DNA of 64,000 nucleotides. Origin: Cyclobacterium amurskyense. Lineage in GTDB: Bacteria > Bacteroidota > Bacteroidia > Cytophagales > Cyclobacteriaceae. The stretch spans positions 1,054,001 to 1,118,000 of the forward strand of contig NZ_CP012040.1 in NCBI RefSeq assembly GCF_001050135.1. The letters run 5' to 3'. Below are positions 34,999 through 43,668 of this stretch, one piece after another. Every line of letters starts with the position of its first letter. Positions within the stretch are counted from its first letter, which is position 1. A program made the translations under genes and the position numbers. The notes under the pieces are model-generated. The model searched no databases, was not told the origin of the DNA, and worked only from the letters and a program-made list of their open reading frames with translations.

Positions 34999-36459
34999 TT
35001 ATCTGACAGAATACGACTGTGCAAAAGAGCGACCTCCAGGAGTAAGTCCTTCCACTCGCAATTGCCCACTAAATTCTTCTAGAAACTTACCTACCTCCTC
35101 AGGATCTTTTACTGGTTCGTCATTTATATGAGTTAGAATAAAACCTTCTCCAAATCCCAAATCTCTCAAATATCCGCGTGTGACGGAGGTGATTTTCACT
35201 CCATATGGAATACCATAACGGTCCATTTCAATCGCATTGATTGTTTCTAATTTGGCACCAAGTAATGCAGAAGAATAAAAGGACCTTTTAATAACACCTG
35301 TTCCTCCCAGAAGGTTTTGCAGGGTAATTTGAACATTTCTCTGTTTCCCTTCTCTTAGGTAAGTGATTGTTATCTTATCACCAGGGTAGTAGTAGGAAAG
35401 GGCTTCTTCAAAACTACCTTTACCGGTAATTGCATTCCCGTCAATCTGAACGATAATATCATTCTGTTTGATTCCTGATTTCTCTGCTGCTCCATTTCTT
35501 ATAACATGTGAAACTATTACGCCATCCAAAGATTTTAAATCCATGGTTTCCGCCAATTCCTTAGTAATTACATTGACTTCAATCCCAGGAATAGCCTTTT
35601 GAACCTCTCCGTATCGGATGAGGTCATTGGCAATTTTGGTGGCTATATCCACTGGAACGGCAAAACCATAGCCGGTGTAGGATCCTGTCCTACTTAATAT
35701 GGCTGTATTTATACCTACCAATTCTCCTTTTACATTTACCAAAGCACCACCTGAATTTCCTGGATTAATAGGTGCATCCGTCTGGATAAAGGATTCCAGA
35801 GGAAATTCTCCCCCCATGATATTGATCTGCCTCTCCTTTGCCGAAACGATCCCCGCTGTCACGGTTGAGGTGAGATTAAAGGGATTTCCTACTGCCAAAA
35901 CCCATTCTCCAATTTTCAGCGCACGACTGCTACCTATTTCTATTGCCGGAAGGTTTTCTGCTTCAATTTTCAACACAGCTATATCCGTGTTGGCATCAGA
36001 ACCTATCAGACTGGCTTTATAAGTCCTTTTTTTATGGATAACTTCTATAGTTTCCGCTTTATCAATAACATGATTATTGGTAATGATGTACCCGTCCGCT
36101 GAAAAAATCACCCCAGACCCTGTACTCACTGTTTGTTGGGGCATACCTTGACCAAAGAAATAGTCAAAGACACTGTATCTTCGAGTATCTGTTCCTGAGA
36201 AATTTTTTATAAAGACAACTGAATTGGTACTGTTTTCAGATGCTTCAACAAAAGAATCCGGAACCGGACTTATTGCACTTCCGGAGGACTCATAAGTTGG
36301 TGTAAGATGGGTTACTTGAGAAGCGGGATAATCCTCATTTTGAATGTAATTAACCATTTCCTTTTTAGTTAATTCTTCATTCAAATATTGATGAAACACC
36401 CATGAACCCGCTATACCACCCACAAATGCCACAAAAACTAAAAAAACATTTTTTAACAT
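34999..36459 (-). CDS. HtrA/Do-like periplasmic serine protease
   Basis: A 486-residue DegP/DegQ-type protease of envelope quality control. Numbering from ATG 36459, the catalytic triad is His130 (TNNHV), Asp159 (NTDIAVLK) and Ser236 (GNSGGAL). Two PDZ domains follow. The N-terminus has one hydrophobic segment (VFLVFVAFVGGIAGSWVF), likely a signal anchor. An upstream ATG at 36486 would add nine residues and is less likely. The gene is divergent from dxr across a 599-base space. Confidence 0.92.
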   Translation of the reverse strand: MLKNVFLVFVAFVGGIAGSWVFHQYLNEELTKKEMVNYIQNEDYPASQVTHLTPTYESSGSAISPVPDSFVEASENSTNSVVFIKNFSGTDTRRYSVFDYFFGQGMPQQTVSTGSGVIFSADGYIITNNHVIDKAETIEVIHKKRTYKASLIGSDANTDIAVLKIEAENLPAIEIGSSRALKIGEWVLAVGNPFNLTSTVTAGIVSAKERQINIMGGEFPLESFIQTDAPINPGNSGGALVNVKGELVGINTAILSRTGSYTGYGFAVPVDIATKIANDLIRYGEVQKAIPGIEVNVITKELAETMDLKSLDGVIVSHVIRNGAAEKSGIKQNDIIVQIDGNAITGKGSFEEALSYYYPGDKITITYLREGKQRNVQITLQNLLGGTGVIKRSFYSSALLGAKLETINAIEMDRYGIPYGVKITSVTRGYLRDLGFGEGFILTHINDEPVKDPEEVGKFLEEFSGQLRVEGLTPGGRSFAQSYSVR

Positions 36460-37058
36460 AACTGAAACCGTTGAATACCCTATCAAATACGGCTTTTCAT
36501 AATTTTAAGCCAATTTATTTAACATTATTTAACCCTAACAAAACAAAAGAATTTGTAACCTATGCCTTATTTCGCTAAAGAAAAGTGATGTAAACAAAAG
36601 AAAATGAGGTGTTTTACAGATTAAAATCTACTTACAAAACAGGAATTAACCTAGGGATATGCCCAAATATTACTAGAGATAACTCCTATTTTAAACAGCC
36701 CTTTAGGTACTGGTATGCTTCCTTTTCCCTTCCCATGACAATCTACAATTCCCACTGCTTACACAACTTTAAATAAAAGGTTTACAGTATTGTAACACGA
36801 CAGAAAAAAAACATACAAACACCTTAATTTAAGGCAATTAATTAATAGGTCAAATTAACATTTGCATGTAAATGGGTTATACATTTTTATGGTACAAAAA
36901 CCATAACATTTCCCGATCCAATTTTATGCCAAAAAAACATATGACTTAAAAAGTTTGAAAAAAACGGGAATACTGGTTTTACCTTGTAAATTTGTCAGTA
37001 GAAGATAACGTAAGGTGCCTTATTCAGCACTGTGCTTTTTTGAAAGTAAAAAATTTCC
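36460..37058. other. Long gene-free stretch between htrA-like gene and dxr
   Basis: This AT-rich stretch holds no convincing gene. It contains the -7 box for dxr at 36987-36994 and the short inverted repeat TTACA/TGTAA at 36783-36796, which looks operator-like. I found no TAnnTTTG box close to the reverse protease gene and no RNA gene. Confidence 0.55.
36987..36994 (+). promoter_or_regulatory. Candidate -7 box for dxr-rseP
   Basis: TAAATTTG matches TAnnTTTG, predicting a leader of roughly 55-60 bases before the dxr ATG. A TTTG upstream at 36954-36957 is 29 bases away, which is longer than usual. Confidence 0.4.
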
Positions 37059-38222
37059 ATGTCTACAAATAAACGTGTGGCCATTTTAGGCTCAACAGGA
37101 AGTATAGGCACCCAAGCTTTAGATGTAATTCAACAACATTCAGACAAGTTTCAGGTAGAATTACTTACTGCTCAGAACAACAAGGACCTATTAATTAAGC
37201 AAGCAATTGCTTTCCAACCAAATGTTGTAGTTATTGGTAACGATAATTATTATCAGGAAGTAAAAGATGCGCTTAGTAAACATCCTATCAAAGTTTATGC
37301 AGGGGCAAAGGCCATTGCTTCAGTGGTAGAAATGGAAACCGTTGACATAGTATTGACGGCTTTGGTTGGTTATGCTGGTTTAATTCCAACGATAAAAGCC
37401 ATAGAGGCAGGAAAGCCAATCGCCCTGGCTAACAAAGAAACCTTGGTAGTGGCGGGTGATCTGATCACTAAACTTGCCAAAGAGAAGGCTGTAAACATTT
37501 ACCCTGTAGATTCAGAACATTCTGCTATCTTTCAATGTCTGGTAGGAGAATTTCACAACCCTATAGAAAAAATTATTCTTACAGCCTCTGGCGGGCCTTT
37601 TAGGGGTAAAGACAGGGATTACTTAAAAAATGTCACCAAAGAGCAGGCACTCAAACACCCAAATTGGGACATGGGAGCAAAAATCACAATAGATTCTGCA
37701 TCTTTGATGAACAAAGGACTTGAAGTGATAGAGGCAAAATGGCTTTTTGGCTTGGACGCTGATCAGATTGATGTAGTTGTACACCCTCAATCCATCGTTC
37801 ATTCATTGGTCCAATTCGAGGACGGGTCGATAAAGGCACAACTTGGACTACCGGATATGCGTATCCCTATTCAATTTGCATTGTCTTATCCTGAAAGAAT
37901 CAAATCAGATTTTCAGAGGTTCGATTTCATGGATTACCCTAACCTTCAATTCGAGAAGCCTGACAGAGAAACATTTAAAAACCTGGATTTGGCTTTTACA
38001 GCATTGAAAAAAGGAGGAAATGCAGCCTGTTCTTTAAACGCTGCAAACGAAATAGCCGTGGCAGCTTTTTTGCAAGACAAGGTCAAATTTCTTGAAATGT
38101 CTGCACTTATTGAACAGAGTATGGATAAAATTAGTTTTATTAAGAACCCTAGTTTAGAAGATTTGATTGCTACAGACAGGGAAACGAGAATAATTTCAGA
38201 AGAATTAATAAGTAGAAAATAA
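37059..38222 (+). CDS. dxr: 1-deoxy-D-xylulose 5-phosphate reductoisomerase
   Basis: A 387-residue DXR, the NADPH-dependent second step of the methylerythritol phosphate isoprenoid pathway. The nucleotide-binding motif is LGSTGSIG at residues 10-17, followed by the substrate and metal site VDSEHSAIFQ and the ASGGPFRG loop. LMNKGLEVIEAKWLF is the second conserved metal/substrate region. Length is normal. It is followed by rseP after only 3 bases, a common pairing. Confidence 0.95.
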   Translation: MSTNKRVAILGSTGSIGTQALDVIQQHSDKFQVELLTAQNNKDLLIKQAIAFQPNVVVIGNDNYYQEVKDALSKHPIKVYAGAKAIASVVEMETVDIVLTALVGYAGLIPTIKAIEAGKPIALANKETLVVAGDLITKLAKEKAVNIYPVDSEHSAIFQCLVGEFHNPIEKIILTASGGPFRGKDRDYLKNVTKEQALKHPNWDMGAKITIDSASLMNKGLEVIEAKWLFGLDADQIDVVVHPQSIVHSLVQFEDGSIKAQLGLPDMRIPIQFALSYPERIKSDFQRFDFMDYPNLQFEKPDRETFKNLDLAFTALKKGGNAACSLNAANEIAVAAFLQDKVKFLEMSALIEQSMDKISFIKNPSLEDLIATDRETRIISEELISRK

Positions 38223-38225
38223 AGA

Positions 38226-39545
38226 ATGGATACATTAATAATGGTAGCGCAATTGCTACTCGGCCTGTCGATTTTAGTCGGCTTACATGAATTGGGACAC
38301 CTTCTGGCAGCAAAAATGTTTGGAATGAGGGTTGAAAAGTTTTCCATTGGGTTTCCGCCTAAAATCATCGGGTTCCAATGGAAAGAAACTGAATATTCTA
38401 TAGGAGCAATTCCTCTGGGGGGCTTTGTCAAAATCTCCGGAATGGTAGATGAGTCCCTTGATGCCGAACAAATGTCAGCGGAACCTCAACCTTGGGAGTT
38501 TCGCTCCAAACCAGCATGGCAAAGACTAATAGTAATGTTAGGGGGTATATTCGTAAACGTAATTACAGGTATTATCATTTTTGTCTTTTTGGTATACAGT
38601 AAAGGAGAAACCTATTTCTCCCGTGACCAAGTAATTGAACACGGTATAGTGGCTTATGACATTGGGCAGCAAATAGGACTTCAAGATGGAGACAAAATCT
38701 TAGACATCAATGGAGTTCCATATGAATCCTTGAATGACCTAAGCGGTGGAAATGCCCTTCTTAGCTCTGATGGATATTATACGATTGAAAGAGATGGCGA
38801 GCGCATGAAAATTACCATTCCAAGAGGTTTTATCAATTCCTTTTCGAATGAAGAAAACATGTCTAATTTTATTAGCATTCGATTCCCTTTCACTATATCA
38901 GAAGTAAATCCTAAAGGAACAGCCGTGAAAGCAGGTATCCAAAAAGGAGACAAAATAGTGGCTGTCAATGATCAACCTATAGAATATTTCAATGAACTTC
39001 AGTCAGCATTGGGAGAGTATAAGGGGGAAACGATAGAATTAACCTTAGTAAGAGATCAGCAGGAAATCATTACCAGTTTAGATGTTATGGAAGACGGTAC
39101 TATTGGTATAGCTGCTGAAAACCTAATTGAACCTGTAAGAAAGAAATATACATTTGCTCAATCCATACCTCTAGGAGCTGAGAGAGCTTTTAGCGTGGTA
39201 ATTATCAATGCCCGGGCCATGGGAAAAATGTTTACTGGTGAGGTCTCTACAAAAAATGTAAGTGGACCAATAGGAATGGCCAAGATCTATGGTTCTACCT
39301 GGGATTGGTTAAAATTCTGGTCAATTACCGGTCTAATTTCCATGATATTGGCATTTATGAACCTATTGCCCATCCCTGCATTGGATGGAGGACATGTTAT
39401 GTTCTTACTGTATGAAATGGTTTCTGGCAGAAGTCCTTCTGACAGGTTCCTAGAGAATGCGCAAAAGATCGGTATGGTTCTTTTATTAGCCATCATGGTA
39501 TTTGCTATAGGGAATGATATTCTTAAGCTTTTCACAGGTAGCTAA
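38226..39545 (+). CDS. rseP: Site-2 membrane zinc protease (RseP)
   Basis: A 439-residue intramembrane metalloprotease. The zinc motif HELGH is at residues 21-25 in the first membrane segment, and the third-ligand motif LDGGH lies near residue 385 in a late segment. PDZ-like regions lie between, around residues 130-310. It probably cleaves anti-sigma or other membrane proteins, as in other bacteria; the partner is not visible here. The gene is directly downstream of dxr and ends in a long hairpin. Confidence 0.93.
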   Translation: MDTLIMVAQLLLGLSILVGLHELGHLLAAKMFGMRVEKFSIGFPPKIIGFQWKETEYSIGAIPLGGFVKISGMVDESLDAEQMSAEPQPWEFRSKPAWQRLIVMLGGIFVNVITGIIIFVFLVYSKGETYFSRDQVIEHGIVAYDIGQQIGLQDGDKILDINGVPYESLNDLSGGNALLSSDGYYTIERDGERMKITIPRGFINSFSNEENMSNFISIRFPFTISEVNPKGTAVKAGIQKGDKIVAVNDQPIEYFNELQSALGEYKGETIELTLVRDQQEIITSLDVMEDGTIGIAAENLIEPVRKKYTFAQSIPLGAERAFSVVIINARAMGKMFTGEVSTKNVSGPIGMAKIYGSTWDWLKFWSITGLISMILAFMNLLPIPALDGGHVMFLLYEMVSGRSPSDRFLENAQKIGMVLLLAIMVFAIGNDILKLFTGS

Positions 39546-39549
39546 TCAG

Positions 39550-39592
39550 CAAATTGAGAATGGGGAAATAATATCTCCCCATTTTCAATTTG
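39550..39592 (+). terminator. Long hairpin after rseP
   Basis: CAAATTGAGAATGGGGA (39550-39566) pairs with TCCCCATTTTCAATTTG (39576-39592), one G-U pair, nine-base loop. A weak T-rich stretch follows, so it acts as a terminator or 3'-end stabiliser. Confidence 0.65.
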
Positions 39593-39735
39593 TTCCTAAT
39601 TTTTATTACCTGACAATTTGTAAAAAGAAATAAATTGGCATAGGCCTTGGTCTATATAGGTATAACCCCCTATTTAATAGGCGTTTTTCTTATTTCAATA
39701 AAATAACATGGCACAACACCTGTCATAATGTCTGT

Positions 39736-42222
39736 ATGAACAATAACGACAATCAATTATATCATTCACTAATGTTGGGAGATTTTTCTGGAGAAGGTGA
39801 CCTTATCCAATTAATCACCGATGAAGATGATGAAACCAGCATAAAGGAAGAAAATTACGCAAATGAAATACCCATACTTTCGGTAAGAAATACGGTATTG
39901 TTTCCGGGTGTGGTCATCCCAATCACTGTTGGTAGACAGCGGTCAATAAAGCTGGTAAAAAAAGCCCAGAAAGGAGATAAACTTATAGGGGTGTGTGCCC
40001 AAAGGAACCCTAATATTGAAGACCCTTCCTGGGAGGACATTTATCATGTTGGCACACTAGCCAAAATTGTGAAAATGATCGTTTTGCCTGATGGCAATAC
40101 AACTATTATTATACAGGGTAAAAAACGATTTAAAATTGATGAGGAATTAACTGAAGACCCTTATTTCCAGGCAAAGGTTTCCTATCTGGATGAGAGTTTT
40201 CCAAAAAATGATGAGAAGATAGAGGCCCTAGAGCAATCGCTCAAAGAATCGGCTTTTAAAATTCTACAGTTAAATCCAGAAATCCCAAGAGAAGCCCAGG
40301 TAGCTCTTGACAATATCGACAGCACACCATTTCTTACTCATTTTCTTTCATCAAACATCAATGCACCGGTAGATTCCAAACAAAAATTATTAGAAATCAA
40401 TGACGGCATAGAAAGAGCCACCTTGCTGCTCGAATTCATGATGAAAGACATTCAGATGCTTGAACTCAAAAATGAGATTCAAAAAAAGGTGCATACTGAT
40501 ATTGACCAGCAACAGCGGGATTACTTCTTAAGACAGCAAATGAAAGTCCTTCAAACCGAATTAGGTGACGAAGGACCTGACAAAGAAGTAGAAGAATTAC
40601 GTGCAAGGGGTAAAAAGAAAAAATGGCCAAAAGAAGTAGCCAATCAATTCAATAAAGAATTGGATAAAATCCTTAGAATGAATCCTGCTACGGCCGAATA
40701 CCCTATTGCTATCAATTATGCTGAAGTGTTGGTAGACCTTCCATGGAACGAATTCACTACAGACAACTTCGATCTCAATCGAGCGAAGAAAATTCTGGAC
40801 AGAGACCATTCCGGATTAGATAAGGTAAAGGACAGGATTATCGAATACCTGGCAGTACTTAAACTAAAACAAGACCTCAAAGGTCCGATCCTTTGTCTAT
40901 ATGGCCCTCCAGGCGTAGGAAAGACTTCTTTAGGCAAATCCATAGCCAAAGCTTTGGGTAGAAAATACGTTAGAATGTCCCTTGGTGGACTACATGATGA
41001 ATCAGAAATTAGAGGGCATAGAAAGACCTATATTGGTGCCATGCCTGGAAAAATTATTCAAAACATGAAAAAGGGAAAGTCCTCAAATCCTGTTTTTGTT
41101 TTGGACGAAATAGATAAATTGAGCACAGATTTTAGAGGAGATCCCTCATCAGCATTTTTGGAGGTCTTAGACCCTGAGCAAAACAATGCTTTTGTGGATA
41201 ATTTTGTAGAGGTAGATTACGATCTATCTAAAGTACTCTTTATTGCCACAGCAAATACCCTAGAAACTCTACAACCTGCACTAAGAGACAGAATGGAAAT
41301 CATAGAGGTGACAGGCTATACTATGGAGGAAAAGGTGGAAATTGCTAAAAAGCATTTGGTCCCCAAACAAAAAAGAGAACACGGTCTAAAATCAAAAGAC
41401 GTGACTTTTGCCAAAGATGCATTGGTTAAAATCATAGAGGACTATACAAGAGAATCTGGTGTAAGAAGCTTGGAAAGACAAATAGGTAAGGTAATTAGAA
41501 ACATTGCTAAATCTATTGCAATGGAAGAGCCTTATCAGAAAAAAATCACTCCTGCCTTAGTTAGAAATATTCTTGGTGGAGAAATATTCGATAAGGAAAT
41601 TTATCAGGACAATTCCATCGCTGGGGTCGTTACAGGACTTGCCTGGACTTCTGTTGGAGGAGAAATTTTATTTATTGAAGCAAGTATCAGTAAAGGAAAA
41701 GGAAAGCTTACCCTTTCAGGACAGCTAGGTGATGTCATGAAAGAATCAGCCATGACCGCTATATCTTACCTGAAATCTCATGCTGATATAATGGGCATAG
41801 ATTACCGTGTCTTTGATCAATATGATTTACATATCCATGTACCTGCTGGTGCCGTCCCTAAGGATGGACCGTCTGCTGGAATCACTATGCTTACAGCAAT
41901 AGCCTCAGTCTACACCCAAAGAAAAGTCAAATCCAAGTTAGCAATGACTGGGGAAATTACTTTAAGGGGTAAAGTAATGCCCGTAGGTGGAATCAAAGAG
42001 AAGATCTTGGCAGCAAAAAGAGCTGGAATTGAAGACATCATCCTTTGTAAAAGGAATCAGAGAGACATCGAAGAAATCGATGACTCTTACCTCAAAGGTG
42101 TTAGGTTTCATTTTGTTGATCACGTAAGTGAAGTTTTAGCATTAGCACTTCTTGAAGAAAAAGTATCTAATCCCGTGAAGTTTACTTTCGAGGGAGAGGG
42201 GAAGAAATCTGAAGCATTGTAA
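39736..42222 (+). CDS. lon: ATP-dependent protease Lon
   Basis: An 828-residue Lon protease. An N-terminal substrate-binding domain begins near residue 47 (PILSVRNTVLFPGVVIP). The Walker A motif is GPPGVGKTS at 390-398, the Walker B region is PVFVLDEIDKL, and the protease domain carries catalytic Ser713 (KDGPSAG) and a lysine about 43 residues later. An acidic 45-residue extension precedes the domain. hslU follows after 12 bases, so two energy-dependent protease genes are in tandem. A CCTATT-T-AATAGG inverted repeat lies upstream at 39669-39681. Confidence 0.95.
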   Translation: MNNNDNQLYHSLMLGDFSGEGDLIQLITDEDDETSIKEENYANEIPILSVRNTVLFPGVVIPITVGRQRSIKLVKKAQKGDKLIGVCAQRNPNIEDPSWEDIYHVGTLAKIVKMIVLPDGNTTIIIQGKKRFKIDEELTEDPYFQAKVSYLDESFPKNDEKIEALEQSLKESAFKILQLNPEIPREAQVALDNIDSTPFLTHFLSSNINAPVDSKQKLLEINDGIERATLLLEFMMKDIQMLELKNEIQKKVHTDIDQQQRDYFLRQQMKVLQTELGDEGPDKEVEELRARGKKKKWPKEVANQFNKELDKILRMNPATAEYPIAINYAEVLVDLPWNEFTTDNFDLNRAKKILDRDHSGLDKVKDRIIEYLAVLKLKQDLKGPILCLYGPPGVGKTSLGKSIAKALGRKYVRMSLGGLHDESEIRGHRKTYIGAMPGKIIQNMKKGKSSNPVFVLDEIDKLSTDFRGDPSSAFLEVLDPEQNNAFVDNFVEVDYDLSKVLFIATANTLETLQPALRDRMEIIEVTGYTMEEKVEIAKKHLVPKQKREHGLKSKDVTFAKDALVKIIEDYTRESGVRSLERQIGKVIRNIAKSIAMEEPYQKKITPALVRNILGGEIFDKEIYQDNSIAGVVTGLAWTSVGGEILFIEASISKGKGKLTLSGQLGDVMKESAMTAISYLKSHADIMGIDYRVFDQYDLHIHVPAGAVPKDGPSAGITMLTAIASVYTQRKVKSKLAMTGEITLRGKVMPVGGIKEKILAAKRAGIEDIILCKRNQRDIEEIDDSYLKGVRFHFVDHVSEVLALALLEEKVSNPVKFTFEGEGKKSEAL

Positions 42223-42234
42223 AGAATTGAAAAC

Positions 42235-43617
42235 ATGAATCATTTAACACCAAGGCAAATTGTTGCCGAACTGGATAAATATATCATTGGCCAAACGGAA
42301 GCCAAAAGAAATGTAGCGATCGCATTGAGAAATCGAATTCGCCGACTTATGGTGAAATCTGACCTTCAAAAGGATATTGTTCCGAATAACATTTTAATGA
42401 TCGGTTCTACTGGAGTTGGTAAAACTGAAATTGCGCGTAGACTGGCAAAAATCGCCAATGCTCCTTTCACTAAAGTAGAAGCTTCCAAATTCACCGAAGT
42501 GGGTTATGTCGGCAGAGATGTTGAATCCATGGTTAGGGATTTGGTAGAACATTCTGTAACTCTGGTAAAGGAAACAAAAAATGAAGAAGTTAAGGAAAAA
42601 GCGGCTGTAATCGTAGAGGACATACTTCTTGATATTTTGATCCCACCTGTAAGAGGGACTGGTTTCAGTACATCAAACCAAAAAGAAAACTTCAATCCTG
42701 ACAATGCCAGCGAACAGGAACTCAATGAAAAAACCCGCGAAAGGTTTAAAGAGAAACTGAAAAATGGAGAACTGGAAGACAGAAAGATCGAGATCAATGT
42801 AAAACAGTCCTCTCCAGCAGGTATTGGCATGGTAGGAAATGGCATGATGGATGAAGCCAGCATGGCTGGAATTCAAGATATGCTAAGTAATATGATGCCA
42901 AAACGCACTAAAAAGCGAAAGGTAACCATAGCTGAAGCAAGGAAGATCTTAATGGAAGAAGAAGCTTCTAAGCTAATAGATTTTGATGAAGTAAAGGAAC
43001 AAGCCATAAAGCTTACAGAAAACAACGGGATAATTTTTATCGATGAAATAGATAAAATTGCCTCTGGTTCCAGCAAATCAAGTGGACCTGATGTAAGCAG
43101 GGAAGGTGTGCAACGTGATTTGTTGCCTATTGTTGAAGGAAGTGCAGTCAATACCAAATATGGTTTGGTTAACACAGATCATGTATTGTTTATAGCAGCA
43201 GGAGCTTTCCATGTAAGCAAACCATCTGACCTTATCCCTGAATTGCAAGGTAGATTTCCTATCAGAGTGGAATTGACAAGCCTTACCCAGGAAGACTTTT
43301 ACAAGATCTTAAAAGATCCGAAAAACGCATTGACAAAACAATATCAAGCTTTGTTTGAAGCTGAAGAAGTCTATCTGGAGTATACTGATGAGGCCATTCA
43401 GGAAATTGCAACTATCGCTTTTAGTATTAACGAAGAAGTTGAGAATATTGGTGCCAGAAGGCTTCATACAGTCATGAGTCATTTGCTAAACGACTTCCTG
43501 TTCGAAGTTCCGGACAGCATCGGGCCCAATAGCAAGATCATGATTACAAAAGAGCTAGTCAATGAAAGGCTAAATTCCCTTGTGAAAAACAGGGACCTTT
43601 CACAGTACATATTGTAA
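42235..43617 (+). CDS. hslU: ATP-dependent protease ATPase subunit HslU
   Basis: A 460-residue AAA+ unfoldase of the HslUV protease. Walker A is GSTGVGKTE around residues 59-67, followed by a GYVGRDVESMVRDL pore-loop region. Walker B is IIFIDEIDKIA, and the I domain is inserted between. The C-terminal end ...DLSQYIL is the tail that docks into HslV. HslV is not beside it in this window, so the peptidase gene must be elsewhere or absent. Confidence 0.95.
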   Translation: MNHLTPRQIVAELDKYIIGQTEAKRNVAIALRNRIRRLMVKSDLQKDIVPNNILMIGSTGVGKTEIARRLAKIANAPFTKVEASKFTEVGYVGRDVESMVRDLVEHSVTLVKETKNEEVKEKAAVIVEDILLDILIPPVRGTGFSTSNQKENFNPDNASEQELNEKTRERFKEKLKNGELEDRKIEINVKQSSPAGIGMVGNGMMDEASMAGIQDMLSNMMPKRTKKRKVTIAEARKILMEEEASKLIDFDEVKEQAIKLTENNGIIFIDEIDKIASGSSKSSGPDVSREGVQRDLLPIVEGSAVNTKYGLVNTDHVLFIAAGAFHVSKPSDLIPELQGRFPIRVELTSLTQEDFYKILKDPKNALTKQYQALFEAEEVYLEYTDEAIQEIATIAFSINEEVENIGARRLHTVMSHLLNDFLFEVPDSIGPNSKIMITKELVNERLNSLVKNRDLSQYIL

Positions 43618-43631
43618 TGTAATATTTATAA

Positions 43632-43668
43632 TGCCATCAGGTATTGTCAGGAACAGTACCTGATGGCA
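43632..43668. terminator. Perfect hairpin between convergent hslU and hydroxylase gene
   Basis: TGCCATCAGGTA (43632-43643) pairs perfectly with TACCTGATGGCA (43657-43668) around a 13-base loop. The stem covers the stop and last codons of the reverse molybdopterin gene (ends 43637). No long T run follows, so it may serve as a weak terminator or 3' stabiliser for both genes. Confidence 0.6.

Noticed and set aside
36783..36796. TTACA/TGTAA dyad as a defined operator
   Set aside because: Arms are only five bases and no second site is seen; kept only as a note in the gene-free stretch.
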